Source: Natronosporangium sp035305625 (GTDB lineage: Bacteria; Actinomycetota; Actinomycetes; Mycobacteriales; Micromonosporaceae). Taken from it: 64,000 nucleotides of DNA. A model generated the notes under the pieces. It saw nothing but the letters and a program-made list of their open reading frames with translations, was not told the origin of the DNA and did no database searches. The translations under genes and the position numbers were made by a program. Location: positions 111,916 through 175,915 of the forward strand of contig CAWEKD010000006.1 of NCBI GenBank assembly GCA_963809545.1, written 5' to 3'. Shown here piece by piece: positions 16,207-25,404 of the stretch; the stretch's first letter is position 1; each line of letters opens with the position of its first letter.

Positions 16207-16848
16207 GTGGTGACAACCGGTGACGTACCTGCGGTGGACGAGCGGCCGGCGACCCCGGCCGCGGCGTTACAGGCGTTGCTGGCCGGCAACCAGCGGTTCG
16301 TCACCGGGGCGTTGCGCCACCCCAACCAGAACGCGGACCGCCGAGTGGCGTTGGCGCCCCGGCAGCGACCGTTCGCGGTGCTGTTCGGCTGCGCGGACTC
16401 CCGCCTCGCCGCAGAGATCATCTTTGACCAGGGGTTGGGGGACCTGTTCGTGGTCCGCACCGCGGGGCACGTGGTGGGCTCGGAGGTGCTGGGCAGCATC
16501 GAGTACGCGGTGGCGGCGCTGGACACTCCACTGATCGCGGTGCTCGGGCACGACTCGTGCGGAGCGATCCAGGCCGCGTTGGATGTGGTGCGGCACCACG
16601 CGGTTCCGCAAGGGTTCATCCGCGAGGTGGTGGAGCGGGTGATGCTCAGTGTGCTGGCGGTGCGGGAGCAGGCGGTGCACGACCCGGACGCGGCGGTGGA
16701 GGAGCATCTGCGCTACACCGCCGACTTGCTGGTCCGCCGCTCCGCGGTGATCGCCGAGCGGGTGGCGGACGGTCGGTGCGGGGTGGTGAGCCTGGCGTAC
16801 CGGTTGGCGGAAGGCAGCGTGCGTCAGATCGCCCGCCACGGGATCTGA
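16207..16848 (+). CDS. Beta-class carbonic anhydrase
   Basis: About 213 residues. It interconverts CO2 and bicarbonate using zinc. Ligand motifs are visible: CADSRL (Cys and the Asp-Arg dyad) and GHDSCGA (His and Cys). The start is uncertain because four GTG codons lie in frame between 16195 and 16210; GGAGAGG overlaps the first. It follows the recombinase after about 40 bases but is not obviously related in function. It converges with the reductase gene downstream. Confidence 0.88.
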   Translation: MVTTGDVPAVDERPATPAAALQALLAGNQRFVTGALRHPNQNADRRVALAPRQRPFAVLFGCADSRLAAEIIFDQGLGDLFVVRTAGHVVGSEVLGSIEYAVAALDTPLIAVLGHDSCGAIQAALDVVRHHAVPQGFIREVVERVMLSVLAVREQAVHDPDAAVEEHLRYTADLLVRRSAVIAERVADGRCGVVSLAYRLAEGSVRQIARHGI

Positions 16849-16863
16849 GCTGGTCAGCCAGCT
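16848..16863. terminator. Short stem between convergent genes
   Basis: AGCTGG-TCAG-CCAGCT, a perfect 6-base stem with a 4-base loop. It overlaps the stop codons of the carbonic anhydrase (+) and the reductase (-) and could serve both. It lacks a T-run, so it is only a weak terminator candidate. Confidence 0.3.
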
Positions 16864-17857
16864 ACGGCGCCGGCAGCGGCGGTAGCTGTTCGTCGACCGG
16901 TGGCGGCCCCGGCGGGGTGCCGTCCCCGAACGGGCGCCCACCCAGCTCCTGCCGGCCGTGCGGCGTCAACCACCCGGACAGGTCCGGCCCGGCCGGCACG
17001 ATCCCGGTCGGATTGATGGTGGTGTGGACCTGGTAGTAGTGCCGCTTGATGTGGTCGAAGTCGACCGTGTCCCCGAACCCGGGGGTCTGGAACAGGTCCC
17101 GGGCGTAGGCCCACAGGGCCGGGAACTCGGTCAACTTGTTGCGGTTGCATTTGAAGTGACCGTGGTAGACCGCGTCGAACCGCACCAGGGTGGTGAACAG
17201 CCGCACGTCCGCTTCGGTGATCTGATCCCCCACCAGGTAGCGGCGAGTACGGAGCCGCTGCTCGAGCGCGTCCAGCCGGTCGAACAGCCGCCGGTAGGCC
17301 CGCTCGTACACCTCCTGCCGGGTGGCGAACCCGGCCCGGTACACCCCGTTGTTGACGTCCTGGAAGATCTGCGCGTTGAGCTCGTCGATTTCGTCCCGCA
17401 GCGCCTGCGGGTACAGGTCGGGGGCGCCGGGGCGGTGGTAGGCGGTCCACTCGGTGGAGAAGTCGAGGGTGATCTGCGGATAGTCGTTGGTGACCAGTTT
17501 GCCGCTGGGGATGTCCACGATCGCCGGCACACTGATGCCGCCGTCGTAGTCGGGGTCGGCGGCGTGGTAGGCCTCGGCGAGGAACCGGATTCCCAGCACC
17601 GGGTCCCGCCCATCGGGGTCGAGAGTGAACCGCCAGCTGCGTTCGTCCTGGATCGGATCGGCCACCGCCACCGAAATCACCGGTTCGAGACCGAGGAGCC
17701 GACGCACGATCAACGCGCGGTGCGCCCACGGGCAGGCGCGGCTGACCACCAGCCGGTAGCGGCCGGGCTCCACCGGCCACGGGGAGGAGCCGTCGGCGGT
17801 GATGCGGTCGGTGAACCGGTTGGGTGAGCGGACGTACTCGCCTTCGGTGATGGGCAT
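16862..17857 (-). CDS. Glutathionyl-hydroquinone reductase-like (ECM4/omega GST) protein
   Basis: 331 residues. A thioredoxin-like N-terminal domain has the catalytic cysteine in SRACPWAHRA. VPAIVDIPSGKLVTNDY is the cis-proline/ligand segment. A helical C-terminal domain includes YLVGDQITEADVRLFTTLVRFDAVY. Family members remove thiol adducts from quinones. Actinobacteria use mycothiol, so mycothiol is the likely thiol here. The ATG at 17857 opens the product with MPITEGEYVRSPNRF. It is divergent from the FAD oxidase. Confidence 0.88.
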   Translation of the reverse strand: MPITEGEYVRSPNRFTDRITADGSSPWPVEPGRYRLVVSRACPWAHRALIVRRLLGLEPVISVAVADPIQDERSWRFTLDPDGRDPVLGIRFLAEAYHAADPDYDGGISVPAIVDIPSGKLVTNDYPQITLDFSTEWTAYHRPGAPDLYPQALRDEIDELNAQIFQDVNNGVYRAGFATRQEVYERAYRRLFDRLDALEQRLRTRRYLVGDQITEADVRLFTTLVRFDAVYHGHFKCNRNKLTEFPALWAYARDLFQTPGFGDTVDFDHIKRHYYQVHTTINPTGIVPAGPDLSGWLTPHGRQELGGRPFGDGTPPGPPPVDEQLPPLPAP

Positions 17858-17938
17858 GAGTTCGACGCTACCGCGCCGGCGGGAGAAAGTCGCCACCGTG
17901 CGGGCGGGTGGGCTGGTTTCCCCGGTCGTCGACGGGGA

Positions 17939-19333
17939 ATGGGCCTTTGCGTGAGTGTGGTCACGACGCTGGTGCAGCGGCTGCAGGAACAGCAGGACAG
18001 CGAGGTGCACCTGCCGGGGGAGCCGGGGTACGAGAACCGACGGCGGTCGCTGAATTTGGCGGTCGATCCTCGCCCCGAGGTGGTGGTGACTCCGCGGCGG
18101 GCCGACCAGGTGCCGGCGATCGTGCGGACGGCGGCGGAGGCGGGAGCGCCGGTGGCGGTACAGGCCACCGGGCACGGGCTCGCGACCGCGTACCGGGACG
18201 GGGTGTTGCTGGACGTATCCAAGTTGTCGTCGGTGACGGTTGATCCGGTCCGCCGTACCGCCACGGTCGCCGGCGGCACGTTCTGGCAACCGGTGGTCAC
18301 CGCGGCGGCCGCGCACGGGTTGGCGCCGCTGTCCGGCACCGACCCGACCGTGGGGGTGGCGGGCTACACCCTGGGTGGGGGTGGTGGGCTGCTGGCCGGC
18401 CGGTACGGGTTGGCCGCGGACATGATTCGCCGGGTGGAGCTGGTCACCGCCGACGGGCAGGCGCGGACGGTCACCGCCGAGCGGGAGCCGGACCTGTTCT
18501 GGGCGCTGCGGGGTGGCGGCGGCGGGTTCGGGGTGGTGACCGAGCTGGAGTTCGACCTGGTGCCGGTGACGCGGGTGTATGGGGGGGTGTCCTTCTTCGA
18601 CGGGCAGCGGGCGGCGGCGATCCTCACCGCCTATCAGGACTTGGCGACCCGAAACCTGGACGACCTGACCGTGACGGTGCGGCTGGTACGCACCCCACCG
18701 CTGCCGGTACTGCCGGACCCGATCCGGGGGCGGCCCGTGGTGGGGATGTGGGTGTGCGGGCTGGGGGATCCGGCGCGGATCCAGGCGGAGTTGGCACCGC
18801 TGCTGGCCGCGGCGGGCCCACCGCTGCTGGGTGGGTTCACCGAGACCGACTTCACCGCCGTCGCCGCGATGTTGGCCGAGGCCGGCCCTCCGAGCCGGGT
18901 GCCGATGATGCAACAGTTCCTCAACCTGCGGCGGCTGTCTCCCGCCACGGTGGACACGCTCGTCGGGGCGATCCACGCCGAAGACACCAACCCGGTCCTC
19001 ATGGAGCTGCGGCACTGGGGTGGGGTGTTGGCGCAGCCGTCGGACCTGAGCACCGGACCGGCCAGGCACGGGTTGGCGCCGTTTGCGTTGATGACCCTCA
19101 TCCCGATGCTGGACCCGGCCACCGTCCTGGAGGACCAGCAGCGGTTGGCGACGTTGGCGACCCGGCTGGCGCCGGACCAGGGCGGCTACAACCTGTTGAA
19201 CTTCCGCCCCGATCCCGCCGACGCTGACCAGGTGTTCCTGCCGGAGGTACGGCGGCGGTTGGCGGAGATCAAACACCGCTACGATCCCCAGAACCTCTTC
19301 CGGTTCACTCACCGGTACCCTGGCGCGGTCTGA
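17939..19333 (+). CDS. FAD-binding oxidoreductase, berberine-bridge-enzyme (BBE) type
   Basis: 464 residues. A PCMH-type FAD domain comes first, with the PxxADQV strand, ATGHGL and GVAGYTLGGGGGLLAGRYGLAADMI. The BBE C-terminal stretch YDPQNLFRFTHRYP is near the end. The second covalent attachment cysteine usual in bicovalent enzymes (GxC before the glycine run) is Ala-Gly here, so FAD would be held by one histidine at most. Substrate unknown. ATG 17939 or GTG 17957 could start it. Confidence 0.88.
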   Translation: MGLCVSVVTTLVQRLQEQQDSEVHLPGEPGYENRRRSLNLAVDPRPEVVVTPRRADQVPAIVRTAAEAGAPVAVQATGHGLATAYRDGVLLDVSKLSSVTVDPVRRTATVAGGTFWQPVVTAAAAHGLAPLSGTDPTVGVAGYTLGGGGGLLAGRYGLAADMIRRVELVTADGQARTVTAEREPDLFWALRGGGGGFGVVTELEFDLVPVTRVYGGVSFFDGQRAAAILTAYQDLATRNLDDLTVTVRLVRTPPLPVLPDPIRGRPVVGMWVCGLGDPARIQAELAPLLAAAGPPLLGGFTETDFTAVAAMLAEAGPPSRVPMMQQFLNLRRLSPATVDTLVGAIHAEDTNPVLMELRHWGGVLAQPSDLSTGPARHGLAPFALMTLIPMLDPATVLEDQQRLATLATRLAPDQGGYNLLNFRPDPADADQVFLPEVRRRLAEIKHRYDPQNLFRFTHRYPGAV

Positions 19334-19423
19334 CCAGGGACGCCCCGCCCCGCCTCGGGGTGACGGCCCGGGGCGAGCCTGGGGCAGGCGGTGCGCGCTA
19401 GCGTGTACCGCAGGAGGTGGACC

Positions 19424-19516
19424 GTGCTCGTCAAAGCGCTGATGATCACTGCGCTGGTGTTTGTAGCGGTGGGAGCGGTCGGGCTATGGCTGCGGCGGAT
19501 GCGCCGATGGGGGTGA
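19424..19516 (+). CDS. 30-residue membrane micro-protein coupled to the helicase
   Basis: GTG 19424 has an excellent ribosome-binding site (GGAGG, 6 bases spacing). It encodes one hydrophobic helix (ALMITALVFVAVGAVGLWL) followed by a basic tail RRMRRWG. Its TGA overlaps the GTG at 19513 that probably starts the helicase (GTGA). The strong start and overlap suggest a real gene that also sets helicase translation. No family is recognised. Confidence 0.5.
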   Translation: MLVKALMITALVFVAVGAVGLWLRRMRRWG

Positions 19517-22026
19517 GCGGCAACCTGCTCGATCGGCTACCGGAGGGCGCCGACCCCACCCAGGTCTATGACCTGTTCGAACAGTGGGCCGAGGAGCAGG
19601 GACTTTCGCTGTATCCGGCGCAGCAGGAAGCGATGATCGAGCTGGTGTCCGGATCAAATGTGATCTTGAACACTCCCACCGGCTCCGGTAAGAGCCTGGT
19701 GGCCATCGGGGCCCATCTGGCGGCGCTGGCCCGCGACGAGGTCACCTTCTACACCGCCCCGATCAAGGCGCTGGTCAGTGAGAAGTTCTTCGCCCTGTGC
19801 GACGTTTTCGGCCCCGAGAACGTCGGCATGATCACCGGTGATGCGCGGGTCAACGACGACGCGCCGATCATCTGCTGCACCGCCGAGATCCTGGCCAACA
19901 TCGCGCTGCGGGAGGGCGCCGAGGCGGACGTCGGCCAGGTGGTGATGGACGAGTTCCACTTCTACTCCGAACCCGACCGGGGGTGGGCGTGGCAGGTGCC
20001 GCTGCTGGAGCTGCCGCAGGCGCAGTTCCTGCTCATGTCCGCCACCTTGGGGGACGTCAGCCGGTTTGAGAAGGACCTGACCCGCCGCACCGGCCGCGCC
20101 ACCGCGGTGGTCACCTCCGCCACCCGGCCGGTGCCGCTGCACTTCTCGTACGTCACCACCCCGCTGCACGAGACCCTGGAGCAGTTGCTGGAGAGCGACC
20201 AGGCCCCGGTGTACGTGGTGCACTTCACCCAGGCGCAGGCGGTGGAGCGGGCCCAGGCGCTGATGAGCGTGAACGTGTGCAGCAAGGAGGAGAAGGCCGC
20301 CATCGCCAAGGCGATCGGCGACTTCCGGTTCACCGCCGGGTTCGGCCGCACCCTGTCCCGCCTGGTGCGGCACGGGATCGGGGTGCACCACGCCGGCATG
20401 CTGCCCCGCTACCGGCGGTTGGTGGAGCAGTTGGCGCAGGCCGGGCTGTTGAAGGTGATCTGCGGCACCGACACCCTCGGGGTGGGGATCAACGTACCGA
20501 TCCGCACCGTGCTGTTCACCGCCCTGGCCAAGTACGACGGCACCCGCCACCGGCATCTGAAGGCGCGGGAGTTCCACCAGATCGCGGGCCGGGCCGGCCG
20601 GGCCGGGTTCGATCCGGTCGGCAACGTGGTGGTGCAGGCGCCGGAGCATGTGGTGGCCAACGAGCGGGCGTTGGCGCGGGCCGGGGACGACCCGAAGAAG
20701 CGGCGCAAAGTGGTGCGGAAGAAAGCCCCCGAGGGGCACGTGTCGTGGAGCGACCGCACCTTCGAACGGCTGGTGGCGGCCGAACCCGAGCCGTTGACCT
20801 CCAGCTTCACCGTCAGCCACGCGATGCTGCTGGGGGTGATCAGCCGCGGTGGGGACGTGTTCGGGTCCATGCGGCGGCTGCTGACCGACAACCACGAGGA
20901 CCGGCCCGCGCAGCGGCGCCACATCCGCCGCGCGATCGCGATCTATCGGGCGTTGCGGGCCGCCGGGGTGGTGGAGCAGCTACCGGAACCCGATGAACAG
21001 GGCCGCACCATCCGCCTGACCATGGACCTGCCGCTGGACTTCGCCCTCAACCAGCCGCTGTCCCCGTTCGCGTTGGCCGCGATCGAACTGTTGGACCGGG
21101 AGTCCCCCGAATACCACCTGGACGTGGTGTCGGTGATCGAGTCCACGCTGGAGGACCCGCGCCCGGTGTTGCAGGCCCAGCAGCACAAGGCCCGCGGTGA
21201 GGCGATCGCGGCGATGAAGGCGGAGGGGATCGAGTACGAGCAGCGGATGGAGCTGCTGGAGGAGGTCACGCATCCGCAGCCGCTGGCGGAGCTGCTGGAC
21301 GAGGCGTACGAGATGTACCGCACCGGACACCCGTGGGTGGCCGACCACGAGCTGTCCCCCAAGTCGGTGGTGCGGGACATGTACGAGCGGTCGATGACCT
21401 TCACCGAGTACATCAGCTTCTACCAGCTGGCGAGGGCGGAGGGGCTGGTGCTGCGGTACCTGTCCGACGCCTATCGGGCGTTGCGGCAGACCGTGCCGGA
21501 GGAGGCCCGCACCGAAGAACTGATCGACCTGGTGGAGTGGTTGGGGGAACTGGTGCGGCAGGTGGACTCCAGCCTGCTGGACGAGTGGGAGAAACTGACC
21601 CGCCCGCAGGCGGACGTCACCGAGGTGCGCCCCGGCCGCACCGACGGGCCGCCACCGGTGACCGCCAACCGGCGCGCGTTCCGGGTGCTGGTCCGCAACG
21701 CCATGTTCCGGCGGGTGGAGTTGGCGGCCCGGCAGCGCTGGGAAGAACTGGGAGAACTGGACGGCGAATCCGGGTTCGACGCGGCCGCGTGGGAAGAGGC
21801 GTTGGCGCCGTACTTCGAGGAGTACGACGAGATCGGTACCGGCCCCGACGCGCGCGGCCCCGCGCTGCTGCTGATCGACGAACAGCCGGGGGTGTGGCGG
21901 GTACGGCAGATCCTGGACGACCCGGCCGGTGACCACGACTGGGGCATCAGCGCCGAAGTGGACCTGGCCGCCAGTGACGCCGCCGGTGAACCGGTACTGA
22001 CCATCACCGCGGTCAACCAGCTGTGA
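19513..22026 (+). CDS. DEAD/DEAH-box (Ski2-like) helicase
   Basis: About 837 residues. Helicase motifs are clear: NTPTGSGKS (Walker A), TAPIKALVSEKF (Ia), VVMDEFHFYSEPDRG (DEVH-type motif II), LLMSATLGD (III), GVHHAGMLPRYR and GTDTLGVGINVPIRTVLFT (IV-V), and HQIAGRAGRAGFD (VI). This is the layout of Ski2-like RNA helicases. Starts at ATG 19486, ATG 19507 or GTG 19513 are possible. I prefer 19513 because it overlaps the stop of the preceding micro-ORF and gives VSGNLLDRLPEG. A role in RNA processing or turnover is inferred. Confidence 0.9.
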   Translation: MSGNLLDRLPEGADPTQVYDLFEQWAEEQGLSLYPAQQEAMIELVSGSNVILNTPTGSGKSLVAIGAHLAALARDEVTFYTAPIKALVSEKFFALCDVFGPENVGMITGDARVNDDAPIICCTAEILANIALREGAEADVGQVVMDEFHFYSEPDRGWAWQVPLLELPQAQFLLMSATLGDVSRFEKDLTRRTGRATAVVTSATRPVPLHFSYVTTPLHETLEQLLESDQAPVYVVHFTQAQAVERAQALMSVNVCSKEEKAAIAKAIGDFRFTAGFGRTLSRLVRHGIGVHHAGMLPRYRRLVEQLAQAGLLKVICGTDTLGVGINVPIRTVLFTALAKYDGTRHRHLKAREFHQIAGRAGRAGFDPVGNVVVQAPEHVVANERALARAGDDPKKRRKVVRKKAPEGHVSWSDRTFERLVAAEPEPLTSSFTVSHAMLLGVISRGGDVFGSMRRLLTDNHEDRPAQRRHIRRAIAIYRALRAAGVVEQLPEPDEQGRTIRLTMDLPLDFALNQPLSPFALAAIELLDRESPEYHLDVVSVIESTLEDPRPVLQAQQHKARGEAIAAMKAEGIEYEQRMELLEEVTHPQPLAELLDEAYEMYRTGHPWVADHELSPKSVVRDMYERSMTFTEYISFYQLARAEGLVLRYLSDAYRALRQTVPEEARTEELIDLVEWLGELVRQVDSSLLDEWEKLTRPQADVTEVRPGRTDGPPPVTANRRAFRVLVRNAMFRRVELAARQRWEELGELDGESGFDAAAWEEALAPYFEEYDEIGTGPDARGPALLLIDEQPGVWRVRQILDDPAGDHDWGISAEVDLAASDAAGEPVLTITAVNQL

Positions 22027-22066
22027 CCGGTGGCCCGGTGGCGGTCGCGCCGACCGTGGCCGGGTG

Positions 22067-22121
22067 CACCGACGCGAGCGGCACCCCCGCACCGTGGTCG
22101 GGGGTGCCGCTCGCGTCGGTG
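22067..22121 (+). terminator. Strong terminator after the helicase gene
   Basis: A perfect 23-base stem (22067-22089 with 22099-22121) around the 9-base loop CACCGTGGT, 40 bases after the stop. There is no T-run, as usual for high-GC actinobacterial terminators. Confidence 0.8.
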
Positions 22122-22412
22122 TCCGTGAACGGTGGAGGTGTCACAGGCACCGTCACCGCTTGTTGACAGCCCTACCTCCTCGGTCTGGTGTAGACAAGGG
22201 GAAGTCGCGGGATTTTTCGCAACCAGATGGTTGACCGATCGCGCTGATCATGCTGGTCGAGGTGGCCAAGTGGTTGTTGATAAACCCGTGGCCAATTTAT
22301 GACCATCGGTGATGAGTCTGTGACTCGGCATCGTTTCCCTGGTGGCGTCCACCCCGCGCTACGCGACCGCCGCACCTGGGCCAGGTGTCCACCTCGACTG
22401 GAGGAGCTGACG
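22122..22412. other. Intergenic region upstream of the GNAT gene
   Basis: About 290 bases. It is locally AT-rich at 22205-22305 (GGGATTTTTCGCAACC, GGTTGTTGATAAACCCG), where a promoter for the GNAT gene is likely. I see no RNA gene and no clear small gene. Confidence 0.35.
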
Positions 22413-23432
22413 GTGCAGATCCACATCACCCCCCTGGTCGCCGGCGACCACCCCGCCATCACCCAGACCTGGACACTACGTAACACCGCCCGCGCGGTGG
22501 ACACCCCTGGGTTCATGCCGCTGTGCCGGGAACGGCTCCACGGTGAGCTGACCTATCGCGCCGGAGACGTCCGGCATGAACACCTGGTAGCCAGGGGGGA
22601 CGACGGGACCGTGGTCGGCCACGCCGGGTTGACCCTCCCGTTGCATGACAACCTGCACATCGGACAACTGGAGTTGACGGTTCACCTGAAGTACCGGCGG
22701 CTCGGGATCGGCCACGCGCTCTACCAACACGTCACCGACCGGCTCCGGGAACTGGGGCGACAGCGGGTCATCGGCCGCACCACCGAGCCGCTGGCGTCGG
22801 CGGACCCCCCTACCCCGGGGCGGGCCTTCGCCACCGCGGTCGGCGCCGAGCCCGTGCTGGAGGAACACCGCCACCGGTTGGAGCTACCCCCCGCCTCGAC
22901 GGACGCGTGGGCGATGCTGCGGTCCCAGGTGCAGCAGTCGGCCACCGCCTACCAGGTGGTGACCTGGCGGAACCGGACCCCGGAGCCGCTGCTGGCTGAC
23001 GCCGCCTACCTGGTGCGGCGGCTGGCCACCGACGCCCCCCACGGGGAACTCGACTGGCGCCCCGGGGAAGTGGATCTCGCGCGGGTGCGGCAAACCGAGG
23101 ATGGCCTGGCCGCCACCCGCACCCACACTTACCTCGCGGGCGCGGTGCACACCCCCAGCGGCAGGCTGGTCGGGCTGACCATGCTGGCCCGCCCGCACAC
23201 CGTACCGGACCAGTGCTCCCAGTGGATCACGATCGTGGCGCCGCCCCACCGTGGCCACCGGCTCGGGCTGCTGCTGAAACTGGCGAACCTGGCCCACATC
23301 CGCGCCCACGAACCCCAACTGCGGACTGTGGACACGTGGACCGCGGCCACCAACCACCACATGCGCCGGATCAACCAGCAGTTGGGGTTTCAACCGGTCG
23401 ACCGCTGGGTGGTGTGGCAGGCTCAGGTGTGA
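22413..23432 (+). CDS. Tandem-domain GNAT acetyltransferase
   Basis: 339 residues from GTG 22413, which has GGAGGAG 6 bases upstream. The first GNAT domain has VVGHAGLTLP and the acyl-CoA loop VHLKYRRLGIGHALY. The second has LVGLTMLARP and VAPPHRGHRLGLLLKLANL followed by the usual TWTAATNHHMRRINQQLGF end. Two GNAT domains in one chain recall mycothiol synthase, but the sequence is not clearly MshD. The substrate is unknown. Confidence 0.85.
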   Translation: MQIHITPLVAGDHPAITQTWTLRNTARAVDTPGFMPLCRERLHGELTYRAGDVRHEHLVARGDDGTVVGHAGLTLPLHDNLHIGQLELTVHLKYRRLGIGHALYQHVTDRLRELGRQRVIGRTTEPLASADPPTPGRAFATAVGAEPVLEEHRHRLELPPASTDAWAMLRSQVQQSATAYQVVTWRNRTPEPLLADAAYLVRRLATDAPHGELDWRPGEVDLARVRQTEDGLAATRTHTYLAGAVHTPSGRLVGLTMLARPHTVPDQCSQWITIVAPPHRGHRLGLLLKLANLAHIRAHEPQLRTVDTWTAATNHHMRRINQQLGFQPVDRWVVWQAQV

Positions 23433-23524
23433 GCGCGGGGTAGGCAGGGCAGGTAACCGTCGACGACCACCACGGGCGTGCCGACCCGGGCGGTCCCGCC
23501 GGGGGCGCAAGCCCGAGTGGCCAT
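23423..23524 (-). CDS. 33-residue ORF between convergent genes (candidate)
   Basis: ATG 23524 follows a weak GGCGGA, 12 bases after the end of the IucA/IucC-like gene on the same strand. The peptide has two cysteines and the stretch GTPVVVVDGYLPCLP, and ends inside the last codons of the GNAT gene. It could be the last member of the def-iucC operon or chance. Confidence 0.25.
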   Translation of the reverse strand: MATRACAPGGTARVGTPVVVVDGYLPCLPRAHT

Positions 23525-23536
23525 GACATCCGCCCG

Positions 23537-24784
23537 CTACCGCCACTGCGGTGGCTGACCGGTGTCGGTCAACTGCCAGCGGCCGTCGTCGGGTAACTGG
23601 TCGGTGTAGTAGTAGACGGTCGGGGGCAGCAGCGCCGCCGGATCACCCCCCTCGGTGATCACCTGCGTGGTGAAGGCGTGCCGCGCCGCGGCCTGCAGCT
23701 CCCCCGGGTCCAGCCCCCACCGCTGCTGCGCCAACCGGGCGAGATAGGCCAGGGTGTGGTGCCCCAGGAAACTGTCATAGACCAAACTGAACACCTGCCC
23801 GGCCGGCACCGCCACGTCCTGGCCGATCACGTTCCGCGGGGGCAGCTCACCACCCAACCCGGCGGCGGTGCGGATACGCGGATCCACATACACCGCGCAG
23901 TCCCGGTACACCACCCAGGTGGTGTGCAGGTCCGCTGTCAACCCCAGCAGCGTGTTCTGCCCGTGGGGTTCGATCGCACAGCCGGTACGCAGCAACACCC
24001 GCACCCACAACCGCACCACCGGATCGATCAACCGGTCGATCAACCACCGGTGCGGGGGCTCTCCGCTGGCGTCGACCAGCTGCTCCAGCAGACGGGGGTG
24101 GGATCGGTAGCGCACATCCCCGCCGTAGAGAGCGAACCACGGCAGCAGGTAGGTGGCGGCCGCGGCCGGTACCGGTGGCCGCGGCCGGGCCTCCCGCAGC
24201 AGGAACCCCCACGCCTGGTCCGGGTCGTCGCCGTCGTACACCACCCCGCCGCCGACCTCCGGCAACAGCGGCGCCCCGATCTGCATCAACTGGTCGGACA
24301 CCCACAACTGCAGCGCGATCACCGGCCGCCGCAGCCGGCGGGTGAACCGGGACAACCGTTTCGGGTAGTGCAGTTTGAGGAAGTGCGGCGGCACCGGTTT
24401 CCCGTCGATGGCCAGCACGAACACGGTACGGGCGTTGGCGGACGGCACGACCTCCACCGGTGGGCCTGGCCGGCAGCCGGCCAGGCACTGTTTCACCCCC
24501 GGCACGGTCAACGTCTCCGGGTGCACCGGCAACAGGAACGTGTCGCCGTCGCGGTAGAACTGGTGCAGGGTGGAGTCGGTGCGGCTGGTCAGGTAGCTGC
24601 CGCGGTCGGGGGTGATCTGGAAGGTCGGCAGGGTGAACCGGTCCTCCCCCCGCTGCGGGTGATAACGGGGGTCGATCTCCAAGTCGTCGGCGTACCGGCT
24701 GTAGGTGCGGGTGCCGTCACCGAGATACCGTTCGGCGTACCACCACACCGCCGCGGGGTCGGCCCCGGGGGTCAGCATCATCAC
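23537..24784 (-). CDS. IucA/IucC-like siderophore-synthetase family protein
   Basis: 415 residues. Family landmarks are PVHPE (residues about 92-96), PSANARTVF, the KLHYPKRLSRFTRRL segment, IEPHGQNTLLGL, and YRDCAVYVDPR. The C-terminal part looks like the FhuF/IucC helical end (GHHTLAYLARLAQQRWG). The ATP-binding HPxxK segment of canonical NIS synthetases is not visible in the short N-terminus, and the usual length is about 550-600. It may therefore be a divergent or non-catalytic member. The ATG overlaps the def stop (ATGA). There are no siderophore transport genes nearby. Confidence 0.7.
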   Translation of the reverse strand: MMMLTPGADPAAVWWYAERYLGDGTRTYSRYADDLEIDPRYHPQRGEDRFTLPTFQITPDRGSYLTSRTDSTLHQFYRDGDTFLLPVHPETLTVPGVKQCLAGCRPGPPVEVVPSANARTVFVLAIDGKPVPPHFLKLHYPKRLSRFTRRLRRPVIALQLWVSDQLMQIGAPLLPEVGGGVVYDGDDPDQAWGFLLREARPRPPVPAAAATYLLPWFALYGGDVRYRSHPRLLEQLVDASGEPPHRWLIDRLIDPVVRLWVRVLLRTGCAIEPHGQNTLLGLTADLHTTWVVYRDCAVYVDPRIRTAAGLGGELPPRNVIGQDVAVPAGQVFSLVYDSFLGHHTLAYLARLAQQRWGLDPGELQAAARHAFTTQVITEGGDPAALLPPTVYYYTDQLPDDGRWQLTDTGQPPQWR

Positions 24785-25266
24785 CGCGCCGCCCGCACCG
24801 CCCGCAGCGCCTGGCGCCGGACCTCCCCCCGGAGCCGGTCCAGGTAGAGCCGACCGTCGAGGTGGTCGTACTCGTGCTGCAGCGCCCGGGCGAGAAAACC
24901 GTGCCCGGTGACGTGGATCGGCTGCCCGTACTGGTCAAATCCGTCCACGGTGGCGTACGCGGCCCGGGGGGTGGGGAACGACAGGTCCGGCACCGACAGG
25001 CACCCCTCCGGTTCGGTCAGCTCCTCCCCCCAGGTGCGGATGGTGGGGTTGATCACGTGCCCGCGGCGGCCGTCGGCCTGGTACACGAACAGCCGCAGCC
25101 CCACCCCGATCTGCGGGGCGGCCACCCCGGCCCGGCCGGGCACCTTCAGCAGCGTGTCCATCAGGTCGGCCACCAGCCGACGCAGCTGCCGGTCAAAATC
25201 GGTGACCGGTTCGGCAACGGTGCGCAGTATCGGGTCACCCAGTAACCGGATGGGTCGGATCGTCAC
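24781..25266 (-). CDS. def: Peptide deformylase
   Basis: 161 residues. It removes the formyl group from the initiator Met. All three motifs are intact: GVAAPQIG (residues 47-54), EGCLS with metal ligand C89, and HEYDH with H131, E132 and H135. ATG 25266. It forms an overlapping pair with the IucA/IucC-like gene. Confidence 0.95.
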   Translation of the reverse strand: MTIRPIRLLGDPILRTVAEPVTDFDRQLRRLVADLMDTLLKVPGRAGVAAPQIGVGLRLFVYQADGRRGHVINPTIRTWGEELTEPEGCLSVPDLSFPTPRAAYATVDGFDQYGQPIHVTGHGFLARALQHEYDHLDGRLYLDRLRGEVRRQALRAVRAAR

Positions 25267-25404
25267 GGCGTGACGATACCCGCCTCACGGTGGTGGTGGG
25301 GTGTGGCTGGGGCACCGCACACCGTGCCGCCGCTGCACTGCGGCGTCTCCTACCCGCCTACACTGTGCCGGTCCACCCCTCACTGCCTGATAGAGAGGCC
25401 TGCG

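Noticed and set aside
16862..19312. Continuous 816-codon - strand frame covering the BBE gene and the reductase
   Set aside because: Only the last 331 codons resemble a protein family; the rest is the complement of the FAD oxidase gene.
22299..22412. N-terminal extension of the GNAT protein from ATG 22299
   Set aside because: The GTG at 22413 has a clear GGAGGAG and starts directly with the GNAT fold; the upstream 38 residues resemble no domain.
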